From Verrucomicrobiales bacterium (GTDB lineage: Bacteria; Verrucomicrobiota; Verrucomicrobiia; Limisphaerales; J093), in the NCBI GenBank assembly GCA_024233305.1, contig JACKPV010000036.1:1-64000 (forward strand): 64,000 nt of DNA, given 5' to 3'. Made by a program: the position numbers and the translations under genes. The first letter of the stretch is position 1; each line of letters starts with the position of its first letter. Below, in pieces: positions 26,404 to 34,632 of this stretch. The notes beneath the pieces were generated by a model. The model was not told the origin of the DNA, did no database searches, and saw only the letters and a list, made by a program, of their open reading frames with translations.

Positions 26404-27690
26404 CTACTCGTGCCGCAGGGCTTCGATGGGGTCGAGGTTGGCGGCGGCGCGGGCGGGGTAGATGCCGAAGACGATGCCGACGGCGCCGGAGATGCCGAAG
26501 GCGACGAAGACCGACCAGACGGTGACGATGGTCTTCATCGCGGTGAGGTGGGAGACGATGACGGGCACGATGAGGCCGACGGTGACACCGATCAACCCGC
26601 CGCCGATGGAGAGCACCACGGTTTCGACCAGGAACTGCGTGACAATGTCCCGCTTCTTGGCGCCGAGGGCGCGGCGCACGCCGATTTCACGCGTCCGTTC
26701 AGTGACCGTGGCCAGCATGATGTTCATGATGCCGATGCCGCCCACGAGCAGGGAAATGGCGGCAATCGAGCCGAGCACGATGTTGAACATGCGCTTGGTC
26801 TCCTGCGCCTGGCGGAGCAGTTCGAGCGGCACAATCACCTCGTAGTCCTTCCGGTCATGAAAGCGATCCAGGACCAGCTTGATCTGCGGATCCGCGGTTT
26901 CGACCGCTTCGAGGGTTTCCATCTGGACGGTGACGCGGTGCAACTCGACCTTTTCCGCCTGGAAGCTCCCGGCCGAGCGGCGAATCAACACCTCGCCGAA
27001 GCGCGTGCGGGAGGTCGACAACGGGATGTAGACGTTGTTGTCGATGGGTTCCCCCTCCATCTGGCCGGTTTGCGGGCGCTGATCGGCGGTGCCGGTTTCC
27101 CGGATGATGCCGACGACGCGGTAGTAAAACTCGCTGATCTTGACCGCGTGCTGCAGCGGGTCCTGGTAGGGAAAAAGCCGCTGCGCGAGCCCGGTGGTGA
27201 TGACGCAGACGTTGTTCTGGTGCCGTTCATCAAGGTGACAGAGGAAACGCCCGCGCACCTGATCCACACCGACGACAGTGGGGTAGAAGGGCAGAGTGCC
27301 GATCACCTGGCAGGGAACCTCGTTGCGGCTGAACCGGACGTTCTCCCGGATGATGCGCATTGGCAGGACGCGTTTCACGCCGGGAATGGTGGCCTGCAGG
27401 CGGGAGGCATCCTGGTAGGTCAGCCCGTAATCGATCTGCATGCCGCGGTTGCCGCTGTTTTGCTGGTTGTCCTCGGCGGGCTTGTAGCTGTTGACGATGA
27501 CGTTGTTGCTGCCGAGTTTCTTGATCCGTTCCTGGGCCTCGTAGGACGCGCCCTCGCCGATGGCGAGCATGGCGATGACCGAGCAGACGCCGAAGATGAT
27601 GCCCAGCATGGTCAGCATGGCCCGCAGCTTGTGAAGCATCAGGCTCTTGATGCCGAGGCGGACGGTGCTGACGAACTGGAAGCGCAGCAT
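26404..27690 (-). CDS. MacB-type ABC transporter permease
   Basis: This 428-residue inner-membrane permease belongs to the MacB/FtsX group. One membrane helix lies near residues 22-45 (AMLTMLGIIFGVCSVIAMLA), then a periplasmic MacB_PCD domain of about 220 residues, then three helices at the end, including the conserved loop EIGVRRALGAKKRDI between them. It should work as a dimer with the separate ATPase encoded just upstream, coupling cytoplasmic ATP hydrolysis to movement of periplasmic substrate into a TolC-type duct. In E. coli MacB the ATPase and permease are fused; here they are separate genes 3 bases apart. It is the last gene of the four-gene unit. The substrate (lipopeptide, peptide or siderophore) is unknown. 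Confidence 0.92.
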   Translation of the reverse strand: MLRFQFVSTVRLGIKSLMLHKLRAMLTMLGIIFGVCSVIAMLAIGEGASYEAQERIKKLGSNNVIVNSYKPAEDNQQNSGNRGMQIDYGLTYQDASRLQATIPGVKRVLPMRIIRENVRFSRNEVPCQVIGTLPFYPTVVGVDQVRGRFLCHLDERHQNNVCVITTGLAQRLFPYQDPLQHAVKISEFYYRVVGIIRETGTADQRPQTGQMEGEPIDNNVYIPLSTSRTRFGEVLIRRSAGSFQAEKVELHRVTVQMETLEAVETADPQIKLVLDRFHDRKDYEVIVPLELLRQAQETKRMFNIVLGSIAAISLLVGGIGIMNIMLATVTERTREIGVRRALGAKKRDIVTQFLVETVVLSIGGGLIGVTVGLIVPVIVSHLTAMKTIVTVWSVFVAFGISGAVGIVFGIYPARAAANLDPIEALRHE

Positions 27691-27693
27691 GAT

Positions 27694-28419
27694 TCAGCGG
27701 GGGGTGAGTTCGCGGTTGACGACCTCGCGGTCAATGCGGCCGTCCTTCATGTGGATCACCCGGTGGGCGCGGCGGGCCACCTTGTCATCGTGAGTGACGA
27801 GGATGATGGTCTTGCCGTCGCCGTTGAGCCGGTCGATCAGGTCGAGCACCTCGGTGCCGGTCTTCGAGTCGAGGTTTCCGGTGGGCTCGTCGGCGAGGAT
27901 GATCAACGGGTCGTTCACCAGGGAACGCGCCACGGCGACCCGTTGCTGCTGGCCGCCGGAGAGCTGGCTGGGGCGATGGTCGAGGCGGTCGCCGAGCCCG
28001 ACGAGCTTGGCCAGATCGACGCACCGTTCCTCGTAATCGCGCAGGTCAACGCCCTGGTAGACGAGGGGCACCTGGATGTTCTCGAGGACGGTGAGCTGGG
28101 CGATGAGGTTGTAGGACTGGAAGATGAAGCCGATCCGGCGCCCGCGCACCTCGGAGAGCTGGTTGTCGTCCATCTGCGAAACGTCCTCGGTGCCGAGGAA
28201 ATATTGCCCGTCGCTGGGACGGTCGAGGCAGCCGAGCAGGTTCAGGATGGTCGACTTGCCGGAACCCGAGGGCCCCATGATGGCGACGTAGGAACCCTGC
28301 GCGACCTGAAAATCGACACCGCGCAAGGCGCGCACGATGTTCTCCTCGCCCAGGACGTAGGTCTTTTGCAGATCCACCGTCCGGATCATGGGCGTTGAAT
28401 TCGTGCCGGGGAGGCTCAT
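27694..28419 (-). CDS. MacB/LolD-type ABC transporter ATPase
   Basis: This is a 241-residue nucleotide-binding protein. It has Walker A GPSGSGKST, Q-loop FIFQSYNL, signature LSGGQQQRVAVARSL, Walker B with catalytic glutamate LIILADEPTGNLD and H-loop VTHDDKVAR, all in family order. The sequence is typical of the MacB/LolD subfamily of mechanotransmission transporters. Length is normal. A second in-frame ATG ten codons later (MIRTVDLQKTYV) could also be the start; neither has a strong ribosome-binding site. It sits 3 bases before the permease gene and 35 bases after the adaptor gene, so the two halves of the transporter are made together. Confidence 0.93.
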   Translation of the reverse strand: MSLPGTNSTPMIRTVDLQKTYVLGEENIVRALRGVDFQVAQGSYVAIMGPSGSGKSTILNLLGCLDRPSDGQYFLGTEDVSQMDDNQLSEVRGRRIGFIFQSYNLIAQLTVLENIQVPLVYQGVDLRDYEERCVDLAKLVGLGDRLDHRPSQLSGGQQQRVAVARSLVNDPLIILADEPTGNLDSKTGTEVLDLIDRLNGDGKTIILVTHDDKVARRAHRVIHMKDGRIDREVVNRELTPR

Positions 28420-28454
28420 GGCCGGGGATTCGTGCGGGAAGCCATCATGGCGGG

Positions 28455-30533
28455 CTACTGTTGGGATCGGGGACCGCCCCGATCGCCGCCGAAACCTCCG
28501 CCGCCGGCTCCCTGGCCCCCGCCGGACCCCTGACCTCGTCCGCCACCGGGACCCTGGCCGCCGCCGCGGCGTCCGCCGAACTGCTCGCGCATGGCCGCCC
28601 GCTCTTCGTCATTCAACTGGCCGTCGCCATCCTTGTCGAACTGCTTCAACATTTCTTCGCGGTTGAACCCGCCGCCGGGACCGCCCTGGCCGCCAGGGCC
28701 ACCCTGGCCGCCGCCACCGGGACCGCCCATGGCCCCCATGCGCTGCTGGAGTTCGGTGCGCATGGCGTCACGCTCGGACTCGTCGAGTTCGCCGTCGCCG
28801 TTCTTGTCGAACTGCCGGATCAAATCCTGCATGTTCGGCATCCCGGCCATTCCACCGCCCGGCCCCGTCCCGCCCCGACCACCACCCTGGTCGCCGGACC
28901 CACCGGCGGTTCGTCCGGCACCCCCCGGCCCCTGACCGCCCGGCCCGTCGCCCCCGCCGGTGCGGTTGCTGGTCTGCCGCGGCGCTGGCGGCGGGGTGTT
29001 CGTGAGTGACGCCTCGTCGCCCTCGCTCAGCAGGCTGCTGTCGAGTTCCTTCGACTTGGTGTCAAAGGGCGGCGCGAGCAACACCTTGTCGCCTTCCACA
29101 AGCCCCTTGGTAATCTCGATGAACTTGGTATTGAACATCCCGACTTCGACGGGCACGGGTTCGACCTCGCTGCCTTTCTGGAGGTAGCACACCTGGCGTC
29201 CACCGAGGGTGGTCACCGCCTGAATCGGCACCGACACGGCGTCCTCGATCTTGGAGATGATGACTTCCGCCTTGGCGGAGACGCCGGGTTTGACATCGGG
29301 CAACTGGTCGAGGATGAGGACCTCGGTCTTGTAGACCTTGAGATTCGGGTTGCCCCAGCGGCTTTGGGTGTCCGGCAGCAGGCCGACCTTGTCCACCACG
29401 GCGCGAAACCGCTGATCGGGCATGGAATCGAGCACGACGAACGCCTGCTGGCCCTTCTCGACCATGTTGATGAAGGACTCGTGGATCTTGATCGAGACCT
29501 TCATCTGGGAGGTGTCCGGCAGCTTGATCAACTCCTGCCGGTTGCGCACGGTGGCGCCTTCCTCGATGAGGGACTCGCTGCTGAAGCGGTTGTCGCCGCC
29601 GGAGGGATACACCACCAATCCGCCCTGCGGGGCCTCGATGAGACAGCCATTGAGGTTCTTGCGGTCGCGCTCCAGCTTCTTGAGGTTCAGATCGAGGGTG
29701 TTCGATTGGGTGATCAGGTCGGCCTCGTACTGGGCGATCATGCGTTCGCTCTGGGCGATCACCCGCTGCAGCTCGTTACTCGCCTCGCGGACCGAGGATT
29801 GGAATTCCTCCAGGTTCTTGCGCAGGGTGAACTCACTCAGAATCCAGAGCTGATTGCTGGCCACCGTGAGGGAATTCTCCATGTCCATCAGGTTCAACCG
29901 GTCCTGATCGGCGCGCTGCTTGGTTTCGTAACCGCTGGCCGCCAGGTTGGTCGTCCACATGTAGTTTTCGCGGTTGACCGAGAGCTTGGCCTCGGTCTGC
30001 ACGAGCGTGTTGGTGGCGTTGATGAGCTGCACCACGCGGTCGCCGCGCTTGAATTTATCCAGGTCGAGTTCGGCCAGCTTGAGCTTGAGGGCGGCGGCGT
30101 CGATGTCGCTGTTGGTCTGGCTGCGCTGGATATCGAGCTGCGCCTGGGCCTGGATGAAGGCGAACTGGGCCTTCTGGAACGCGATGTCCTGCTGGTTGAC
30201 CTGGTCCTGGGCCTGCGAGGAATCCAGTTCCACGAGCCGGTCGCCCTTCTGCACATAGCTGCCCTCCGGCACGATGTAAATGATCCGGGCGGTCCCCTCG
30301 ACCTCGTTCCGGATCACCACCTCGTTCACCGCTTCGATGGTGCCGCCTTCGACCACGGAGACCACGAAGTCGCCACGTTTGACGTCGTAGAAGGCCGTGG
30401 GCGGCAGACCGTGTTTGGCCCCGCCCCGGAACGAGAAGAACAGGACCGTCCCGAGCACGATGACGGCGGCGATCAGGACCAGCGGCGACCGGAGCGGACC
30501 GGGCAGGCGGTTAATGGCTTTGGCTGAGCTCAT
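28455..30533 (-). CDS. HlyD/MacA-family periplasmic adaptor with C-terminal EF-hands
   Basis: The 692-residue protein is far longer than usual MacA (about 370). An N-terminal membrane anchor (SPLVLIAAVIVLGTVLFFSF) is followed by a lipoyl half-motif with EAVNEVVIRNEVEGTARI, a long helical hairpin (about residues 100-290), the second lipoyl half and a beta-barrel. From about residue 520 the chain becomes Gly/Pro/Gln-rich and carries two canonical EF-hand loops, DKNGDGELDESE (near 573) and DKDGDGQLNDEE (near 628), before a glycine-rich end. EF-hands on an efflux adaptor suggest calcium-sensitive assembly or adhesion; this is inference. Its start overlaps the end of the TolC-like gene by 23 bases. 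It should link the inner-membrane permease to the outer-membrane channel. Confidence 0.9.
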   Translation of the reverse strand: MSSAKAINRLPGPLRSPLVLIAAVIVLGTVLFFSFRGGAKHGLPPTAFYDVKRGDFVVSVVEGGTIEAVNEVVIRNEVEGTARIIYIVPEGSYVQKGDRLVELDSSQAQDQVNQQDIAFQKAQFAFIQAQAQLDIQRSQTNSDIDAAALKLKLAELDLDKFKRGDRVVQLINATNTLVQTEAKLSVNRENYMWTTNLAASGYETKQRADQDRLNLMDMENSLTVASNQLWILSEFTLRKNLEEFQSSVREASNELQRVIAQSERMIAQYEADLITQSNTLDLNLKKLERDRKNLNGCLIEAPQGGLVVYPSGGDNRFSSESLIEEGATVRNRQELIKLPDTSQMKVSIKIHESFINMVEKGQQAFVVLDSMPDQRFRAVVDKVGLLPDTQSRWGNPNLKVYKTEVLILDQLPDVKPGVSAKAEVIISKIEDAVSVPIQAVTTLGGRQVCYLQKGSEVEPVPVEVGMFNTKFIEITKGLVEGDKVLLAPPFDTKSKELDSSLLSEGDEASLTNTPPPAPRQTSNRTGGGDGPGGQGPGGAGRTAGGSGDQGGGRGGTGPGGGMAGMPNMQDLIRQFDKNGDGELDESERDAMRTELQQRMGAMGGPGGGGQGGPGGQGGPGGGFNREEMLKQFDKDGDGQLNDEERAAMREQFGGRRGGGQGPGGGRGQGSGGGQGAGGGGFGGDRGGPRSQQ

Positions 30534-32289
30534 GAGTGGCTTCCAGGAAGTGGTCGGGGGGGATCAGGGTGTCATCGGGCATCTTCAGCGGCCCGGGCCC
30601 GCGCTGGCTGTCGTCGAGCAGATCCGCCAGCGGATCCTGCAGCCAGAACTTGTCCAGGTCCGTCTGAATCACGCCCAGATCCAACAGCAGCGAAAGCCGC
30701 GCCTGGATGTAGTCGACCTTGGTGAAGGTCAACTGGTTCTGGGCGTTGATGAGGTCGTCGTAGGACTGCCGCAGCTCGATGAAGTCGGTCCGGCCCGCCT
30801 TGAGCAGGATCTCGTTCATGTCCACGCGCCGTTGGATGACCTCCAACTGCGCGACGCTGTTGAGGTAGTTCAACCGCTGCTGTTCCAGGGTCCGCAAACC
30901 GCGGTCGATGCGGTTCTTGAAGTTGTCCAGGGTCAGCGTGAGGCTGCGGATCTGGGACTCGAAGGTCACCAGAGTGGCGCGATAGTTGTTGCGTTCCCGC
31001 AGCCGGTTGACCGGCAAATCCAGCTGCAACCCGACGCTGTAGCGGATGTTGTCGGGGTCGAAATTCAGGTAGTCGTAGGGCTCCTCCGACCCGAGGCTGG
31101 CGTTGCCGACGACATCCAAACCGGGCTTCAGCTGGTCGGCGGCGATCCGGATCTTCCGTTTGATGTCCTCGAAACGGTCGATCGCATTGAGGATGTCCAT
31201 GTGTCGCTCGACGGCAATCCGGAAGCCGGCGTCCTTGTCCACGTCCACCTCCGGCAGGCCGGCGGTTTCGAGTTCCTGCAGGTCGGCATCGTCCAGATAG
31301 AGCCGTTCGCTGACCGGGATGCCCAGGGTGATCTTGAAGGTGTCGAGCTGGTTCAGATAGGCGGCCAGGGAATTGATGTAGGCCCGTCGGGCGATGAGTT
31401 CGGAACTGCGCGAGTTGTCGACGTCCGATTTGCGGGCACGGTCCACGGCGCGCGCCTCGAGGTATTTGGTGGAATCAAGCAGTCGCAGGTAGTTCGTGTA
31501 GTTGTTGCGCACGGCCTCCTTCTGGCCCAGCAGGGCGAAGTAGTCGTTCACAATCCCGACGGCGAACTGTTTCTGATACTGGCCGAAAGTCCGGATCGCG
31601 TAGACCACATTGCGCTCGGCCTGGGTCAGGGCCTCGACGCGCGGGTCGTTCTTGCCGAACCCGCGCAGGAGGGGTTGGGCAAGGTTCACGCTGATCGTGT
31701 TCACCACCGAGTCGTTGCCCGGCCCGAAGGCGTTGCCCACGGAGTTGCCCGTGTACCAGCGCAGCAGGTCGTTGGCCAGGGACACGCTCAGCGAACCGCC
31801 GGTCTTCAGCAGCTGGCTGACCCCGATCCGGTTGCGCACCGAGCCGGACTCGATGCGGCCGCCCGTGCCGCTGAGCGTGGCGGTGGAATCGGCGAAGAAC
31901 TGCGGCGAAAACTCGAAACGCGCCCCCGACAGGCTGAGGGCGGTCAGGTAAAGCTGCTCCTTCTGGGTCTGGTATTCGCGGCTGTGCGTCACCGCCAGAT
32001 GCAACGCCGCGTCGAGCTTGACGGCATGCTCCTCGGCGGAGAGGCGGTCCTCGATCAGCTCGTCCGGCAGAATCTCATTCGGGTTACGGTCCGAATAAGG
32101 CGTATCAATCGTGAATTCATTCGTCTGACCGAAGATCTGCCCCTCGATGTTTTCGATGATCTGATAAACCTCCCGGTCGGCAGACTCGCGGTAATGCCCG
32201 CTGGAACAACCCGCCATCAGCAAAACCAACAGCAGGCTGACGCTTGCGAACGTCCGCCTGCCGCACCTGCCACTCGTCGCTGATCCCAT
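30511..32289 (-). CDS. TolC-family outer-membrane efflux lipoprotein
   Basis: The product has 592 residues from the ATG at 32289, chosen because it gives a lipoprotein signal (TFASVSLLLVLLMAGCSSG) with lipobox MAGC. In-frame upstream codons have no such signal. The mature protein has long heptad-rich helices in the paired arrangement of outer-membrane efflux proteins, for example LKLDAALHLAVTHSREYQTQ near residues 70-90 and LNYLNSVAQLEVIQRRVDMN near 500. It should form a trimeric duct across the outer membrane and periplasm. It is the first gene of the operon and the adaptor gene overlaps its end by 23 bases. No dedicated substrate gene is adjacent, but the cassette A/B island lies directly beyond the operon. 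Confidence 0.9.
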   Translation of the reverse strand: MGSATSGRCGRRTFASVSLLLVLLMAGCSSGHYRESADREVYQIIENIEGQIFGQTNEFTIDTPYSDRNPNEILPDELIEDRLSAEEHAVKLDAALHLAVTHSREYQTQKEQLYLTALSLSGARFEFSPQFFADSTATLSGTGGRIESGSVRNRIGVSQLLKTGGSLSVSLANDLLRWYTGNSVGNAFGPGNDSVVNTISVNLAQPLLRGFGKNDPRVEALTQAERNVVYAIRTFGQYQKQFAVGIVNDYFALLGQKEAVRNNYTNYLRLLDSTKYLEARAVDRARKSDVDNSRSSELIARRAYINSLAAYLNQLDTFKITLGIPVSERLYLDDADLQELETAGLPEVDVDKDAGFRIAVERHMDILNAIDRFEDIKRKIRIAADQLKPGLDVVGNASLGSEEPYDYLNFDPDNIRYSVGLQLDLPVNRLRERNNYRATLVTFESQIRSLTLTLDNFKNRIDRGLRTLEQQRLNYLNSVAQLEVIQRRVDMNEILLKAGRTDFIELRQSYDDLINAQNQLTFTKVDYIQARLSLLLDLGVIQTDLDKFWLQDPLADLLDDSQRGPGPLKMPDDTLIPPDHFLEATHELSQSH

Positions 32290-32457
32290 GATCGATTCGG
32301 TCACATCGGCCTTCACCCTGTTGACGCCCAGAACGCCGTTCTGGTTACACACTCCCGCCAACCCTGACAACAAGGATCAGAAGGGAAACCCGCCCGCGGG
32401 CCGGAGCGTGGTCGAAATCCCCCTTGCCCCCCGCCCGACCGCCGCCATAGTGGGCGC

Positions 32458-33156
32458 GTGCACCACGCCCGATTCGTTCCGTTGCTCAGCCTCCTGGCCG
32501 GGGTTCTCCTGTCCCCGATGGCCCGCCTCCAGCCCGCCCCCTCCCCCCAACCGGTCGCGGACCCGGATCCCTCCCGCTTCGAGAAGGACGCGCAGGCGTT
32601 TGCCATGGCCGACGCAGCGAATCCGGTCCCGCCGGGCGGCATCCTCTTCCTCGGCAGTTCGAGCATCCGCAAGTGGGATACGCTCGCGCAGGATTTCCCC
32701 GGTCTGCCGGTGTTGAACCGCGGCTTCGGCGGATCCCAGATGTCCGATGCCGTCGCCCTGGCGGACCGGCTGGTGTTTCCTTATGCACCCCGTCAGATCG
32801 TCCTTTACGAAGGCGACAACGATGTGGGGGCCGGGAAGTCCGCCGCGCAGATCCTCGAGGATTTCCGGGATTTCGCCCGCGAAGTGCATGCCCGGCTTCC
32901 CGCGTGCCGCATCTCGCTGCTGGCAATCAAACCCAGCCCGAAACGCAAACCCTTTGCCGTCGCGTTGGGCGAAGCCAACGCTGTGCTCCGGAAGTTCACC
33001 GAGACCTCGCCGCTCCTCGAGTACATCGACATTCACACCCCGATGCTCGGCGACGACGGCCAACCCCGTCCCGAGTTGTTCATCGAGGACAACCTGCACA
33101 TGAACGCCGCCGGTTACGCGATCTGGACCGCGGTCATCCGCCCGTATCTCCGCTGA
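32458..33156 (+). CDS. SGNH/GDSL-family esterase
   Basis: The 232-residue product starts at a GTG (32458), which gives a Sec signal (ARFVPLLSLLAGVLLSPM). All four SGNH blocks are present in order: the serine in FLGSSSIRKW, the glycine in NRGFGGSQMSD, the asparagine in YEGDNDVG and the catalytic D-x-x-H in DNLHMNAAGY. It is therefore an exported acylhydrolase, probably removing acetyl or other acyl groups from a glycan or lipid. It is divergent from the efflux operon and 24 bases before the NAD(P)HX repair gene. The fit to carbohydrate esterase families is plausible from context but unproven. Confidence 0.87.
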   Translation: MHHARFVPLLSLLAGVLLSPMARLQPAPSPQPVADPDPSRFEKDAQAFAMADAANPVPPGGILFLGSSSIRKWDTLAQDFPGLPVLNRGFGGSQMSDAVALADRLVFPYAPRQIVLYEGDNDVGAGKSAAQILEDFRDFAREVHARLPACRISLLAIKPSPKRKPFAVALGEANAVLRKFTETSPLLEYIDIHTPMLGDDGQPRPELFIEDNLHMNAAGYAIWTAVIRPYLR

Positions 33157-33180
33157 CAACCTGTCGATTCGCCCCCTGCC

Positions 33181-34593
33181 ATGCCCGTCCCCGTTGTCAC
33201 CATCGAGCAGATGCGCCGCTGGGAGCAAGCCACCTGGGCGACCGGCGGCGCCGAACGGGAGGTCATCGAACAGGTCGGACGGCTGGTGGCCCTGAGGGCT
33301 CGCGAGCTGACCCGCCCCCAGGACCGCATTCTCATCCTCGCAGGAAAGGGCCACAACGGCGACGACGCCCGATGCGCGCGACCGCATCTCGAGGACCGGC
33401 GCGCCGAACTGCTCGAGATCCAGGATCCGGCCGCCGCCCTCGGCCTCGTCGAGCAAGGGCTGGCCCGGGCTCCGGACCTGATCATCGACGGGCTCTTCGG
33501 CATCGGGTTGAACCGGCCTTTGGATGCCGCCTGGACGCGCCTGATTGACACGATCAACCGGGCCCGACGGCGGGTGCTGGCGGTGGATGTGCCCAGCGGT
33601 TTGCAGGCCGAAACCGGCGAGGTTCTGGGAGCCGCCATTCAGGCCGAACGCACCCTGACCCTGGCGGCGCCGAAGGTCGGGTTGCTGCGGACCGAAGCGG
33701 CGGCCCACGTCGGGCGGCTCGAAGTAGCGCCCGAGATCGGCCTGGCGCCCTGTCCCTTCGACGGAGAATTGCAGTGGGTGTTGCCCGGAGATTTTGCCGG
33801 CTGCCCGCCGACCCGACCGGTGGTTTCGCACAAGGGGAGTTACGGGCACGCGGCGATTCTGGCAGGTTGGCCCGGTTACCATGGAGCGGCGGTGCTGGCG
33901 GCAAGGGGGGCGCAGCGGGCGCAACCGGGCCTCATCACGTTGCTGGTCGAACGCGAAATCTACGCCCCGGTGGCGGCCCAGTTGCAGGCCGTGATGGTGC
34001 GGGCGTTGGCCGGCGCCGTCGAGCTTCCCGAAGGCGCCACCGGCATTCTCGTCGGTCCGGGTCTGGCGGGTCCGGCAGCGGCGGAACGGTTTCGCGCCGC
34101 CTTGACGACCCTTTGGCGGGGTGAACGCGCGCCGCTGGTGGTCGACGCCTCGGCCCTGGAATGGCTGACCTCCGGCCCCGGGAAATCCGAAGCGCTGCGC
34201 GTGATCACTCCGCACCCTGGCGAGGCGGCCCGGCTGCTGCGAACCAACGCAGAGAAGTTGCAGTCCGACCGGTTGGGGGCGTTGCGCCGCCTTTCCGCCA
34301 TCTACGGCGATGCCTGGGTCGTGCTCAAGGGGCACCAAACCCTGGTGGGCCGGAGTGAAGGCCCGGTCTGGGTGAACAGTTCGGGAAACCCGCACCTCGC
34401 CCAGGGGGGCAGCGGCGACATCCTGGCGGGTTTTCTCGTCGGGTTGCTGGCCCAACCCGAGCGGCAAACCGACCCCGGGCGCACGATCGCCCAGGCCGTC
34501 TGGCAGCATGGCGCCGCTGCCGATGCGCTCACCACCCGGCGGCGGAACTGGATCCCCGAGGACTTGATCGAGTCCATCGGGGACGCGGCCTGA
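33181..34593 (+). CDS. nnr: Bifunctional NAD(P)HX epimerase/dehydratase
   Basis: This 470-residue cytoplasmic fusion repairs hydrated NAD(P)H. The N-terminal epimerase domain (about residues 1-210) has LILAGKGHNGDDARCA with the GxGxNGGDG-type loop, and VDVPSGLQAETGE. The C-terminal ADP-dependent dehydratase domain has HKGSYGHAAILAGWPGYHGA, the ribokinase-like LVGPGLAG, VITPHPGEAARLL and LAQGGSGDILAGF, whose GGSGD holds the catalytic aspartate. The epimerase loop reads NGDDAR where NGGDGL is usual, a mild divergence. It is followed, converging, by the VIT/vWA gene 39 bases away. Confidence 0.9.
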   Translation: MPVPVVTIEQMRRWEQATWATGGAEREVIEQVGRLVALRARELTRPQDRILILAGKGHNGDDARCARPHLEDRRAELLEIQDPAAALGLVEQGLARAPDLIIDGLFGIGLNRPLDAAWTRLIDTINRARRRVLAVDVPSGLQAETGEVLGAAIQAERTLTLAAPKVGLLRTEAAAHVGRLEVAPEIGLAPCPFDGELQWVLPGDFAGCPPTRPVVSHKGSYGHAAILAGWPGYHGAAVLAARGAQRAQPGLITLLVEREIYAPVAAQLQAVMVRALAGAVELPEGATGILVGPGLAGPAAAERFRAALTTLWRGERAPLVVDASALEWLTSGPGKSEALRVITPHPGEAARLLRTNAEKLQSDRLGALRRLSAIYGDAWVVLKGHQTLVGRSEGPVWVNSSGNPHLAQGGSGDILAGFLVGLLAQPERQTDPGRTIAQAVWQHGAAADALTTRRRNWIPEDLIESIGDAA

Positions 34594-34632
34594 CGACGGA
34601 TCGGGGGATCGCCGCGCGGCGGTGTTCGGACG

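Noticed and set aside
26227..28398. A long plus-strand open frame opposite the MacB operon.
   Set aside because: Antisense shadow of the ABC genes: composition is Asp/His/Val-rich and no domain is present.
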